This document shows, piece after piece, positions 21,956-33,563 of a stretch of 64,000 nucleotides of DNA. The number at the start of each line of letters is the position of its first letter. Positions within the stretch are counted from its first letter, which is position 1. Source of the stretch: Absidia repens (Eukaryota; Mucoromycota; Mucoromycetes; Mucorales; Cunninghamellaceae); NCBI GenBank assembly GCA_002105175.1, contig MCGE01000014.1, positions 558,001-622,000 on the forward strand, written 5' to 3'. The notes beneath the pieces were generated by a model, which saw nothing but the letters and a program-made list of their open reading frames with translations, was not told the origin of the DNA and did no database searches. The translations under genes were made by a program, and so were the position numbers.

Positions 21956-24898
21956 ATGTAACAAAGTCCTCATTTTTATATTGCCTAAACTGATCATGTA
22001 GCGTTCGACAGAATAAGCTTTTTCCAGATCCGATATTCCCCAAAATGACCATGAAATGATGATTCGGAAAGTGTTGCCAGCTATCAAGAAATCCAAGAGC
22101 ATTTTCCAATTCAGATCGGTAACCAACAAAAGCTTTCGAGCTACTGCTTCCGGAGAGTTGAGAAGCCCGTTTGTTTTTGGTGGAACAAAAATCGAGCAAG
22201 CCATAAATTTGCACCGGTTCCTTCTTGCCTTTCACATGATTGGCGCCCAGATCTTCAAAATCACACTGGTGTTCAATTTGTTTCTTGGTAGCATAATCAC
22301 AGACAATGTTGCGCTTGGAGAAGGGAAATTTGAGCATTCGTACAGCAATAATAATAGCATCACCAGCAATGGCAGCATCCCTCCTATAAGGACTGTCCAT
22401 GGGTAAGACTGCATTGAAGATACCACCCGATGCAAGAGCAATGGAAAAATCAGGCAGAAACTTCCTATATTCGTCCCGCAGTTTGATAGCAGCCTTGGCA
22501 GCAAAAGTGGATTCACTTTCATGGGACAATGGAGGAAGACCAAAGACACCAAGAATGGTTGCACCTGCATAAAAATAAAAAATAAACAATATAAGCAAAA
22601 TGAATTAATAATGTATTTTTTCGGCGTGAGGATATATATATATATATTTACCTTTGTCATCTACAGCAAATTGTTGCAGAATGCCTTCATACTTCACCAA
22701 TCGCCGGATAGCAAGGTAAAGGGCCTTCTGAGTTTTTTGCAATCCTTCTTGTTCGTCGATATGTATTTTCCCCAGACTGATAAACATGATGGTGACTTCA
22801 CGGAACTGGGCAGGGAAATTGCCTTCGACGCTATGCTGAAGTCGGTAAAGAGAGCTGCGGTTGAGATATTTGAAGTACTGAAGGCTGGAGTTCATGGTCA
22901 AATTCAAAAATGAGGTATCGCGTGTTTTTGGGACTAGAGGTTCGACATTCAACTGAGAGGCCTTCGTAATCATACCGGGGCGATCAGATAAAGAATCAGT
23001 AGTATTGTGATGTCCTGGGCCAGCAGGCATGCGTAGTATTTGTTGCTGCTGATTTCGACATCTATTGCTGGTGCTTTTCCCGAAGTCAAATCCATTTACC
23101 ACATAATATCCATTCCGTATTTCGTAGGGTAAGAGCATAGTTTTCTGGTTTACGACGTCAAACGCTTCCGGAGTAATGCTGATTTCCCCCGCCCTGGCTG
23201 CCGAAAGTGCCTTGTCCAGAGATTCCACTGCTTCACCACCAATCGCATATTCCAATCGTCCACGGTATCGTAAAAAGTAATCGTCGTAAATGGATGATGT
23301 TCCAGATTGTACGTCCTTCCGCCGAAAAGGTTCAGTTGGTCCAATGTTACTGTCATGTACGCTATCAGCATCGCCATCGCCATCGCCACCAGAATTCCAA
23401 TCATCCATTTTCCCGTTGTTGTCTGTGTGTCTACCGGCATCAGGATTCATACGCTCATGAGGGAGAAACAATGGAACTTCAGTGATGGCACCCGAAGGAT
23501 CGATATCGCCAAGAATAACATTGGTTACATTCCCGCAAGACACCGCAATATGGAGTTCAAGGTCGATGGATTTGAGGTCGTATGTTGAAGACTTGCCACT
23601 GTTGTTACTGGAGCGTCGCCGATCCGCCACTTTTGACAAGAGTTTGTTGTAGTGCTTCTTCTTAAATGGGTTGACGCTATTCCAAATACGTTCATCACGA
23701 TAGGATCCACCAAGAGTATGAGCGTTTTGAAGTTGGTACTTGAGTGTATTAGCACGTTTTTTGTTTTTCCGTTTATTGTTGTTGTCATCATCTGTGTTGT
23801 AAGGTCCATCTTGCTTTCGATCATCCATCATATTGTTGTTGCTGCTACTGTTTCCACTACTATTACTGTACTTTTTCTTTTTACTGCCGTTGGAGCTGCC
23901 ACGTTTGGTTTTGCTGTCGTATAAGCCATCAAACATCGGTAAGCGCCGTTGCTGCTGTAGCTGCTGTTGCTGGTCCTTGTCATTATGGTAATGCCGTTCT
24001 ATTTCGCCGTCAGGACCTCGATGTCGTATAATTTCTTCGGCAGTCAAATAAACCCGAAAGTGTGATTGTCGCGCCAACAGTTGCAGTCCACATTCGATTG
24101 CCTTTCTAACAAGTACATGTCGTTGTCGTTGAGAGAGATCGTAAGGTCCTTCTTCTGTCATTGAATCTGTTGAAGAGCGCCGTCGTTCATTGGTTATAGA
24201 TGGCTGGAAGCAAACCAAAAGAGCATCACCTAGAAACTAAGAGTGTAAAATAAAAATTTGTGAGACACGAAATTGAGAAAGTACTACTATCGTTAGTTTT
24301 ATAGATACCTTGACGACATCCCCGCCATAGAATTCTATAATTTTGATACACTAGATGACGGGAGAAATAAAAGAAGCAAGAGTCATTAGATTATTCATCT
24401 ATGTTTTCATGAATAATGGATGCATTAATGGTGTATACATACCTCGCCCATGTATTCCCCGATTTCGGATGATATAGCCTCTGGTGACGATTCGCCTTTT
24501 TCAGTAGCAAGTGTTGTGAGCTAATTCACCAAAGAAAAAGGTAGCTGTTAGTTATTTCCATACTATAGTCACATATTGTGATTTCTTTCAGCATACCTTA
24601 CTAAACCCTAGATTCATTTCAAAAGAGAAAAAGTGCATTCAAGACTATGTTAGCGGAATTGCCAAGATTCAAGACATTATGCCATTAACATTATTTCTTA
24701 CCAACGACATCAGCCATAAGGACTACTCCAAACTGAGTCATGCTATAGGGTATCTCAATATTTTCTTCGTGGTCATGAAGAGTGCGTACAAACTGCATAT
24801 ATAAAAATAAGATATGTGAGCAGGAAAATGGGAATGGAGAGCAGTCGAGGTAAAATGAATATACTTACTTTTGTGATATACGGTGCAATGTTAAACAT
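18195..24898 (-). CDS. Soluble-type (ADCY10-like) adenylyl cyclase with AAA/NACHT-like ATPase and TPR region
   Basis: Fifteen exons give 1852 residues: 24898-24869, 24792-24702, 24607-24597, 24520-24443, 24350-24309, 24236-22652, 22564-21955, 21863-21844, 21754-21095, 21020-20773, 20658-20627, 20566-20395, 20330-18851, 18755-18511, 18449-18195. The first cyclase domain has VVLMADVVGFSKLTT and YGGDVVKFLGDALLV, keeping both metal-binding Asp residues and the Lys. A long Ser/Asn-rich insert follows, then YAIGGEAVESLDKAL. The second domain (about 570-710) has VDDKGATILGVFGLPP but AGDAIIIAVRM, where the usual Thr and Asn are replaced. Next come a P-loop, GNIGSGKS (about residue 790), and a Walker B-like stretch, FIICDDMQWADAPS (about 1040). 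A helical TPR-like C-terminal half follows. The family makes cAMP from ATP and is bicarbonate/calcium responsive in animals; response here is untested. The start matches the family opening APYITKFV. Confidence 0.9.
18760..18802 (-). repeat. 42-base homopolymer at an intron 3' splice site
   Basis: On the coding (minus) strand this is T(42) directly followed by ACCAG, the acceptor of the intron before the penultimate exon of the cyclase gene. It acts as a greatly extended polypyrimidine tract. Confidence 0.85.
21916..21952 (-). repeat. Poly(A) run directly after an intron donor
   Basis: On the coding strand the donor GTAAAA continues into about 36 A residues in the intron after exon 7 of the cyclase gene. 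The position is unusual, since long homopolymers elsewhere in introns here lie near acceptors. Confidence 0.85.
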
Positions 24899-25634
24899 TA
24901 CAAAAAGTATAATACAATGATAGAGGCATCAAGTAATCAAGAAGAGATAAATCAACCGAGAAAAAGGAAAAAGAAAAAAAAACCATATATAGAAGAAAAA
25001 TGACGGGAACGGAGAGACCCCGCAAATGCCAAAAAATTAAAAAAAAAGTTTTGGTCAAAAAAAATTCCCGGTCCACCCACTTTTTTTCCCACCACCATGC
25101 GATATCTCGACGAATCATATCAAATCTGAAAGAAATATAACAACTAGGCGGAAAAAAAAAATACTATCAAGGATGGGACCAGTACTATCATACCGTAACC
25201 GATCTTTTGGTTGCTTGTAACTGCGACAGCGTATGTGCTCTTTCTTGTCGATTGCCGACCTACTTGCCGTTAATTGATGTGTGGTGTGTCTACATGTTTG
25301 TACTGTATGAGCAATACACTAGTTGTATGCTGTTTTTGTTGTAACCTTCAAAATCCTCGGGATTACATTACCGCTCATTGGTAATTTTTTATTGTTTGAT
25401 TTTGCTGCTCAATTTTCAAGTTGGAAAACGTGCTACAGTCTGGGAGGAAATAATGCATAAATACTGGGGCAGATCTATTTTAAGTTGGTGGCAGTAAGAT
25501 GCTTTTTGGTTGATTTTCAATTGGACAGTGGCGGGAGGGATTTCGAAGTGGCTGGTTGCGGGATTTGAAAAAAAATCAGTTGAAATAAAACAATCCACCC
25601 TTTCTTCCTTCTCCAATTTTCGACACTTTTTATC
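24899..25634. promoter_or_regulatory. Shared divergent promoter region: cyclase (-) and uS12m (+)
   Basis: The 736 bp between two divergent start codons must hold both promoters. It contains A-runs near 24970-25060 and a GC-balanced central part (25200-25400). No factor site is assigned. The last 100 bases before the uS12m ATG are pyrimidine-rich, as at other starts in this window. Confidence 0.5.
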
Positions 25635-26304
25635 ATGCTGGGCTTACGATCTTTATTTACGAATGTTTTACGACCTTCAGTATCCATTATTCGACCCACG
25701 ATGCAACAACCTACCCACATGACGAGCCGAATTCTGTCACAACTTCGACCAACCCCATTTTTACCCATTTATCAACAACAACAAACATCTGGCATGGCCA
25801 CGTTGAATCAAGTTATTAAAAAGTGCCGTAAAACCAAACCCAAGTTGAGCAAAACACCTGCTTTGGAAAACTGTTATCAACGTAAAGGAGTCTGCAACAA
25901 GGTCTACACAACAAAACCCAAAAAACCCAATTCCGCTGTACGAAAAGTCGCTCGTGTCAAGTTGACGAACGGTCGTGTGGTGACTGCGTATATCCCTGGC
26001 GAAGGACACAATTTGCAAGAACATTCCGTGGTCCTTGTTCGTGGTGGTCGTGTTCCTGATCTTCCTGGTGTCCGTTATCATCTTGTGCGTGGTGCACTTG
26101 ATCTTCAAGGGGTGGCCACTCGTACAACCAGTCGATCAAAATATGGAAGTAAGATACTTTTTTTATAAAGAATTCGTGGTATCTAGGGAATGATGCACAA
26201 GTGTGTTATATGTGGTGAAGATATAGGATACTGATTTACATACCTTTTTTTTTTTTTTTTTTTTTTTTATTGCTATTTTAGCCAAAAAGCCTACCAAAAA
26301 CTAG
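25635..26304 (+). CDS. MRPS12: Mitochondrial small-subunit ribosomal protein uS12m
   Basis: Two exons (25635-26148, 26282-26304) give 178 residues; the second codes only the last residues, TKKPTKN. The first 55 residues are Arg/Ser/Thr-rich with no acidic residues, a mitochondrial presequence. The S12 core starts at [12 protein letters not shown]. It shows the conserved decoding-centre loops [16 protein letters not shown] and [12 protein letters not shown], then [17 protein letters not shown]. uS12 sits at the decoding centre of the mitoribosome. The intron interrupts the C-terminal SKYGTKK motif and carries a T-run of about 22 before its acceptor. Confidence 0.95.
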
Positions 26305-26412
26305 ATTTATATATTCATAGCTTGCTCTGCACATAGTTTATTGTCATTTCCCATTTTTACATCTTCCCCCGCTCTTTACCTTTATCAGTTTTTACGATAC
26401 ATTTTTCTTTTG

Positions 26413-26418
26413 AATAAA
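26413..26418 (+). terminator. Poly(A) signal of uS12m
   Basis: AATAAA about 110 bp after the stop codon, the first canonical signal downstream. Confidence 0.55.
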
Positions 26419-28163
26419 GACAAAAATTTCATTATGCGACCTACCACAGTTACGAATGATTGCTTTTGATTGTTGTTGGGAGCGGCTATGTAGGGTGGTG
26501 TTTATTCTTGTCGGTGAAATATTTGACTTGTGATGATCTTTTCTTTCGCTTTGTCATCGCAGGTGCAAGCATTTACTTCTGCTCACTTCTATATTTGAGC
26601 GGTTAGAGGGTGAACAATTCAATCATCAACATCATCGACTGTCAAAATTATCCAGCGCAAAAGAAAGGGTAACCTGAAAAATTAGTAATCTCGGGCGTCT
26701 ATCCAATTTTATTTTATTTTCCTTTTTTTGCTGCCCTTTGCGAGCTGGACTCGATAGATGATCAGAATTAGAATGTGATTCACTGATGTAATTATACTGA
26801 TCGGTACCAAGGTCTGTATATGATGATGTAGGACTGGTTGGATGTGAACACCTCACCTGATAACTTGGAAGCACTTCTTTATGTATCCGCTAATCGCTTT
26901 TTGATAGGTCGCTATCCATGTCATATATTTAGGATTTAAAAATAGGATTAAAATTTACATTAGCGTAGTTATAGTCTGTCCATTCATGGTTTTACATTTT
27001 GTCAATAAAATTTTGCTTTTTTTTTTGTCCCATGATCTCATGTCCAATTGTTCAGCATCTTTGACTGCTTGTTGTTTGTTGGCTCCACTAAATCGTATAC
27101 TTAGTTAATTTCACGCTTATTTCAAGTATCTAGTACCTATTTTTGCCGAAGCAGTATGAATATTTCAATCACATGATCATTTTAACGTTTTCCCAAAACC
27201 GTGTAGTACCATGTATTTTAGCACCTACATTTGCTTTGAGGAAATCCCAGTGACCAATGTGAAAATTGAATCCCAGACGTCTTGACAGAAAATCTGGGGT
27301 AACTTTTCCTCAAGTAAACGGTGAGAAAACTAAGGAAGACTTCACAGAGTAACCTAAACTGGCATAAAAACAGTACTCGTAAAATAGGTATAAACATAAA
27401 AGGGATATGTGTTTTGTTACCTTAAAAATATGGTCTATATAATGAAACTCAAAATGATTTTGCTCATGACGCTATGGAATGGCATCTTGTAGCGCGATCG
27501 TACAAAGTATATTATGGGTGGGAGAAACGGAGTATCAAAGGCAGAAACAGCACCAAATCAAAAAAAGGAAACTAAGGCCTTGTTTTTTAATTTTTCCACG
27601 CAAACAAGGTTCAAATGCAAAGAGCGCACGAATAAAAAGGCCATATGGGTGTTATCTGCAGCTTATAAATTGTGTTTTTTATTTTATCATATAATTCATG
27701 GACATTAGAAGAACGAGCCTTGATCAAAAAAGAATTAACATTAAAGTTACGCATTTTCGACCTTTTTTTTTCATTGTTTATGATAAAGGCAAGTTCATTA
27801 GTCATCGGAGCCAATGACGAGCCCTCAAGCGTCTATCTCCTTGGACGAAAAAGGGTCTCTTTTGGCAAAAGGAGATCCCTTTGTGTCTCTCAGGGTGGAG
27901 GCGGTATTCTTGGAAGTGAAATGCCGCACTCCCAGAAATGCAACTTTTATTTTAAATAGCGCTCATCACCTATCTATAAATTTCACGGGTCAATTTTTTC
28001 TCTCTCTCATTCTTTTCTTCACTTTATACACTTTTTATTTTTCTCCTTTTTAATTCTTCTATCAAAATAAAAACTTTAATACATTTTGACTGGATTAAGT
28101 GTATAGACATTCAAGTATACATACATACATATTTAGCACCAACATCAACATTAGCGAAACATA
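26419..28163. other. Intergenic; no confident gene
   Basis: A minus-strand open stretch at 26874-26632 reads TDLGTDQYNYISESHSNSDH after a possible acceptor, but it has no ATG and no partner exon. The 27480-27960 interval has open plus-strand stretches without recognisable content. The final 150 bases before the permease start are C/T-rich with a TATAAA-like run, consistent with its promoter. Confidence 0.4.
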
Positions 28164-30451
28164 ATGGTAACATATTGGCAATCCCGCACGAAAAAAAAGT
28201 AACAGGCACTGACCTCTATTTTTTTTTTTTTTTTTCACTTGAGATAGTCTGATATAACACATGAAGAAAAAGTTGTATCACTATCCGAAAATGGAAGTAC
28301 TGTCAGCAAAGATGAACTCGACTACGATACGCGTCGATTAGAAGCTTTAGGCTACAAACAAGGTGGGGGGCCAAAGGAAAAACCAAACAATAACTTGGGT
28401 TATTCAAACTCGTTCACTCATATACTCTTTTTACAATTTCTTTAGAATTCAATCGCGAAATTAATCAACTTATTCAATTTGCATTTGGTTTTGCTGTGGT
28501 GGCTGTTTTACCCAACTGGTACAGTACAGAAAAGAATGTCTGAAGTGATGATACTAATACTTATGATATTGGATTGTATCGAAACTTTAATTTCAAATTT
28601 AGGTTACTGAACTTTGGATCAAGTTTAGTTGCTGGTGGACCTGTTTCCATGTTTTTTGGATGGTTGATTGTATCTCCATTCGTCATGTGTATTGGTTTGG
28701 GGATTTCCGAAGTGATTAGTGCTTATCCGGTTTCTGGTGGTATTTACTCCTGTAAGTATTATTGTAACATTTAAAAGTAAATAAACCACCAAACTTCATA
28801 TTCCCTTGTTTTGTTTTTAGGGTGCTTTTTACTTACGAATGAAAAATGGGGTCCATGTAAGATAAGATATTGGTCGTGCCAGGTTGTACAACGATTTACT
28901 CACCTGTGGTTTTTTATACTACTAGTTGTATCTTGGGTTGCTGCATATATCAATCTCGCAGGTATGATTGCCACCCAAGGCACCTTAGCTTGGTCATGTG
29001 CCTCTTTTATTTTTCAAATTGTGGAAATTCAAACTGGTGTCACGATCAACATTCTCGGTGCTCAGGTTGGTCTTTACTGTGCAATGCAAGTAGTCGCTAC
29101 TCTCTACGCTTTTCTGGGTCTGAAATTTAGCAGTTACCTGAATTACTTTATGAGTAAGTAAAATAAAGCACCCCTCCCAGTCCATTTATTAACATAATAT
29201 TATTCTAGTTTTCTGGGTATTTGCTGGTACTTTGATTGTGATGATTGTTCCCATTGGTAAGCAAAAACATTATGTTTGAAAGCATTATAATAATAATTGT
29301 ACTGATTGATTTGTTTGATTATAGTCATGGCAAGAGATCACCTTCAAAGTGCTGAATGGGTGTTTACTGGGTTCATCAACGAAACTGGCTGGGAAAACAA
29401 TGGTTTAGCGTTTTTGTTGGGGTAAGTTATTAATGTAAATCCGTATCCAGAACAAATATTCTTACCATTCATTTCTCCCTCACTCCTTGTTTATAGTTTA
29501 TTACAAGCTGGCTGGTGTTTGGTAGGTGTCAAATGAACAAATATATATATACATATATTTATAACTAATAGCATTATTTCTTATCTTCCGATTTTTTTGC
29601 TCCTATACAGATTGGCTATGTGGCTCCCGCCCAAATCGTTGAAGGTACCAAACGTAGTGATATCACAGCGCCACGAGGCATCATTTTCTGCGTCATTGGT
29701 TCTATTATTCAGGGTCTTATTTTATTGATTCCCACCTTATTTGCCATCCAAAATGTCGATGATTTATTGGAATCCAGTAATCCTCTTGCCACCTTTTTCC
29801 AACAAGCAACTAATGTTCCCGTTTCGGTCTTCTTGATGGTCATCCTTCTTGTTGCTCAATTTGGATCGCTTGCTAACAACTCTCTTGCCATTGCTCAACT
29901 TTTATGGGCTCTTTCTCGTGATGGCGTCATTCCATTCTCTAAGTTCTGGTACAAACTGAATCGTTTTGATATCCCTCACCGCTGCCTTATTCTAGAACTA
30001 CTTATCGTGGTTGGAATTATCATGCCTGTAAGTAGGATGAAATATCGTGTATGAATATTAGCGTCACTAACCATTCTTTTTTTTTTCTCACTTAAAAAAG
30101 GCTTTTGGTTCACAAGTTTACTGGACTGCTATTATGTCAACTGCTGTCATCTGCGTCAATATGTCCTATGGATTGCCCCTCTTTTGTAGACTTATCTGGA
30201 AACGCAATCTCAAACTCGACGGACCTTTTAAATTGGGTAAATTTAGTCTTCCTATCAACTATATTGCTGTAATTTGGATTATCTTCTTTAGTGTCATCCT
30301 TTGTATTCCTCAGCATACACCTGTCACTCCCGAAAACATGAACTGGGCTTCGTTGATGATTGGCGCCGTGGTGCTCTTTTCTCTCTTTTTCTGGATCGTA
30401 CGCGGTAGGAAATTTTACAAAGGACCCATGCAAAACATTCACGATGAATAG
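28164..30451 (+). CDS. APC-superfamily amino-acid/choline/GABA-type permease
   Basis: Eleven exons: 28164-28166, 28248-28362, 28446-28518, 28603-28751, 28821-28856, 28926-29153, 29209-29256, 29325-29421, 29497-29521, 29611-30027, 30101-30451. They give 513 residues, the usual length for the fungal ACT subfamily (GABA Uga4-like, choline Hnm1-like). The N-terminus MSDITHEEKV leads to LEALGYKQEFNREIN, typical just before the first membrane helix. About twelve hydrophobic segments follow, with PVSGGIYSW in helix 2 and APAQIVEGTKRSDITAPRGI between helices 7 and 8. The substrate cannot be told from sequence. The first coding exon would be the ATG alone, because reading on from it past the next GT stops after splicing. 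The exon 2 donor GTGGGG is weak. Confidence 0.9.
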
Positions 30452-30581
30452 TAGTATAGCTAGTTCTCTCCCTCTTCTTCATCTATCCGACCTTTATTAC
30501 CAACTCCGTTATATCACATTCCCCTTTTATTTATTTTATCCAAATCTATCGTTATCTTTGTATTATATTTTATTGTGTAAA

Positions 30582-30587
30582 AATAAA
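30582..30587 (+). terminator. Poly(A) signal of the permease gene
   Basis: AATAAA 131 bp after the stop codon, ahead of the uL22m promoter. Confidence 0.5.
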
Positions 30588-30818
30588 AGCCCTTTTATCC
30601 CAAATTATATTATATTGATTATTTGATTTTATTACTTAAACGTTGCTGTGAATTTTCAGGCAGTTGACGACAAGTGCGATTTGCCCTGGTATGATGGACA
30701 CATCCAATTTCTCGATATTTCAAATTCCGCTTTTTTCGCTGTGACCTTGTTTGTTTAGATTTTTATTGCTCTCCACCTTTTCTTTTTTTTTCTTTCTCCT
30801 CTATTTATTTTTCACACC

Positions 30819-31727
30819 ATGTTTGCCTTAAGTAAGTCTTTTTTTATAAATCTACATTAGCTTCTCCCATTGACCTGTATATTTCTTATTAGCTCAAGCA
30901 TTCAAGACTTTGCACCCTTTCAAACAGGTTGCTCAGCCTGTCAATATTGCCAAAACTTTACAATCTTCAAGGTAAATGACTCTATACCGATCCTCTTTGC
31001 GTTTTACTCACCTCTCTCTTTTTATTTATTTATTTACAATTAGCTTTTCGACCACTGCAACTGCCTTCGCTGAACAACCTCAACCTACTCGTCCTCAAGT
31101 CGGTGCTTCGTCCTTGTTTGAAAATGTCCAAGTTGAGAGCGACACCCAAGTGGAAAATAAAGAAGTGACAGACAAACAAGTAAGACCACGAAACTACCAC
31201 GATACCTCTACGAGATCTACCCCACCTTCTTCTCAAAGTCAAATGATATACTCACATCCTTTTTTTTTTTTAATATGAACTAGTATCATTGGTCATCAGC
31301 TAACTTCAAGACCAGCCCTCAAAAACTGAACATGATCGCTCGACAAATCCGCAACTTACCCGTGGACGAAGCCATTCGACAATTGCAATACTCACCCAAG
31401 CGATCAGCCAAAAAGATCCTCCACAATCTGGCGTTTGCAAAGAAGAACGCTCAAGAACAAAAGGATATGAAACAATTGGTGGTGGCACAAGCCTGGGTAG
31501 GCAAAGGTCGTTTTATCCGCCGTGTCAACCCTCATGGTCGTGGTCAATTTGGTTTGATGCAACACAAAGAAGCTCACATGAAATTCATCTTGAAGGAAGC
31601 CAGCACTACTAGTGACCAAAAATCGAATCGACGAAATGTACGTGGCTGGAAGGAATCGAAAAAGGTATGGACCCCTCTTGTAGAAAACAAGCCCATCTAC
31701 AATCCCAAACCATTTTACAACTGGTAG
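30819..31727 (+). CDS. MRPL22: Mitochondrial large-subunit ribosomal protein uL22m
   Basis: Four exons (30819-30831, 30893-30971, 31044-31179, 31284-31727) give 223 residues. The first 45 residues form a presequence (FALTQAFKTLHPFKQ, then SSSFSTTATAF) that probably ends near the Phe-Ser-Thr cleavage-like site. The L22 fold begins at WSSANFKTSPQKLNMIARQI and continues with VDEAIRQLQYSPKRSAKKI, then the beta-hairpin region GKGRFIRRVNPHGRGQFGLM. That loop in bacteria lines the nascent-chain exit tunnel. The C-terminal extension KVWTPLVENKPIYNPKPF is of the mitochondrial type. The first coding exon is only 13 nt. Confidence 0.92.
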
Positions 31728-31902
31728 ATTAGATTAGATTAGTTCATTCTCTCTCGCTCGCTCTCTCTCCTCTTCTTCTCTTCCTCGTTTTAGATCTTTT
31801 ATGTGCATACATCTATCTCCTTGTTATTAGTTTACTTTTTTTTATTACCATTTTGTCTCCCCCACTTCCACCCCATCATCGCAATTCATTTATTCTTGTA
31901 TC

Positions 31903-31908
31903 AATAAA
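31903..31908 (+). terminator. Poly(A) signal of uL22m
   Basis: AATAAA followed at once by a second overlapping AATAAA-like motif, 175 bp after the stop. Confidence 0.55.
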
Positions 31909-32520
31909 ATATAATAAAAAAACCTCCTTGCCTTGTCATCGTCATTCTGTTGTCACTTCATTATTAATTTTGTTTTAGACTACTATTCATTTCACATTGC
32001 CTTTCCGTTTTCTGGTTTTTTGTTGCACTGTTTGAATATATATATATATGTATGTTTATAAATCTGTGGTCACCATTGGATACCACATGCTTCATCTTTG
32101 TACGTAATATACATATCAGTGCACGAAATCGCATTTTTACTGGTAAATTTTGTGTCTATTTGCTTTAGACGAAGTCATATTAGCTAGGGAAAAAAAACCA
32201 GGGTAATTGATTACATAGACCAGGGAATACGTATGAAAGACACTTTTTCCTAGGCGGCTTTATTACAAAAATAGGCCTCTGGATTATCGACAATGGATAT
32301 AAGCTTGACCATGGCATATATCCAAGGTTTACTGTTATTGTTAGATAAAGGCGATTTTTTACTTTATGAAGTATACTTGGGCCAAAAGTTGGGCGAGAAA
32401 ATATGCCCATGATTTTTCTCAAAATTAAAACACCGTCATTTTTTGGACAATTTTTCTTTGTGCAATATTTTTATTCCATTTACACTTCTTCACTTTGCAC
32501 CTTACAACTTTTATATCTCA
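31909..32520. other. Intergenic: uL22m 3' flank and ARFRP1 promoter
   Basis: Nothing beyond a TA-rich stretch near 32038-32050 and a C/T-rich leader in the last 100 bases. No gene is supported. Confidence 0.4.
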
Positions 32521-33482
32521 ATGTATACACTACTCAGTGGATTATATCACCATCTTACACAAAAGGAAGAGTACAACGTATTGATTATTGGACTGGATAA
32601 TGCTGGAAAAACAGTAAGATGATCTGAAAAGTAGAAGCATGTTGTCTATTTAATCATATTATACTAACCCTATGCTTCTTCTTCCTTTGAATTAGACTTT
32701 ATTGGAACGTATCAAATCAACTTTTATGGGGACTATTGGATTATCTCCGGATAAGATTGCACCTACGGTTGGATTAAATAGTAAGGAGTCCTTGAAAAGC
32801 TATCACTGGACATACGTTGATGACTTTTTTTTCATTGTCGGCTTCTATGTGGGGACTTGAATAGTTGGACGAATAGAAGTACAGGGCGCAAGAATTAAGT
32901 TTTGGGATCTTGGTGGGCAGCAGGATTTACAGTCTATTTGGTCAAGGTACTATTCTGAATGTCATGCGATTGCCTTTGTAGTAGACTCGACTGACCAACG
33001 GAGATTAGAAGAGTGCAAGGATACGTTTGGTAAGTCTTTCTTTCTCTTTATTATGGGTGTGGTTTGTATTTGTAAAGTTGGCTATGTGTTGATTTTTGTT
33101 TTGTTTTGTTTTTTGTGTGTGTGTATATTTGTATAGAAACGATGATTATGAATGATTTGGTTGAAGGTGTTCCTGTACTGATGCTAGCCAACAAACAAGA
33201 TCTGCCAAACGCCTTGCGAGTGGAAGAAATCAAGGAAGTGTTTAATAAGATCGCCGTCAAATTGGGTGCTCGGGATTCACGTGTGCTATCAGTAAGCGCT
33301 TTGGAGGGGTAAGTGTCGTTACTGTTATTGTTACTCCAAGAAGGTTCTTTTTTCTAACTTTTTTGATTTTATTATTTTTATTATATAATTGTTTATATAG
33401 AGATGGTGTACGCGAAGCGATTGATTGGATGATCAAACGATTACAACGGAACAAAATTAATCGTCCCCCTATTTACCGTTAG
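32521..33482 (+). CDS. ARFRP1: ARF-related small GTPase, ARFRP1 / yeast Arl3 type
   Basis: Five exons (32521-32613, 32696-32780, 32865-33029, 33137-33308, 33401-33482) give 198 residues. All GTPase motifs are present: P-loop GLDNAGKT (24-31), switch I Thr in APTVGLN, switch II WDLGGQQDLQSIW, guanine-specificity NKQD, and SAL. The N-terminus MYTLLSGLY is diagnostic of ARFRP1/Arl3. It lacks the Gly2 myristoylation site of true ARFs and starts Met-Tyr, a NatC-type acetylation context used for Golgi targeting in the family. The C-terminus NRPPIYR also matches. It acts at the trans-Golgi upstream of ARL1 and GRIP golgins (family knowledge). Confidence 0.95.
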
Positions 33483-33557
33483 ATTTCCTCGCTCATTTAG
33501 ATTAGACGTACTGTAGATTTATTGTATTGTATCATACCTTTATTTTTTTGGCTTCAT

Positions 33558-33563
33558 AATAAA
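33558..33563 (+). terminator. Poly(A) signal of ARFRP1
   Basis: AATAAA 76 bp downstream of the stop codon. Confidence 0.5.

Noticed and set aside
18195..24898. The cyclase region as several separate genes
   Set aside because: Fifteen exons join without a single frame break, total length is divisible by three, and domain order matches one known family.
26632..26874. 80-codon minus-strand open frame downstream of uS12m
   Set aside because: Begins with GTG, not ATG; composition is not repetitive but no adjoining exon or family was found.
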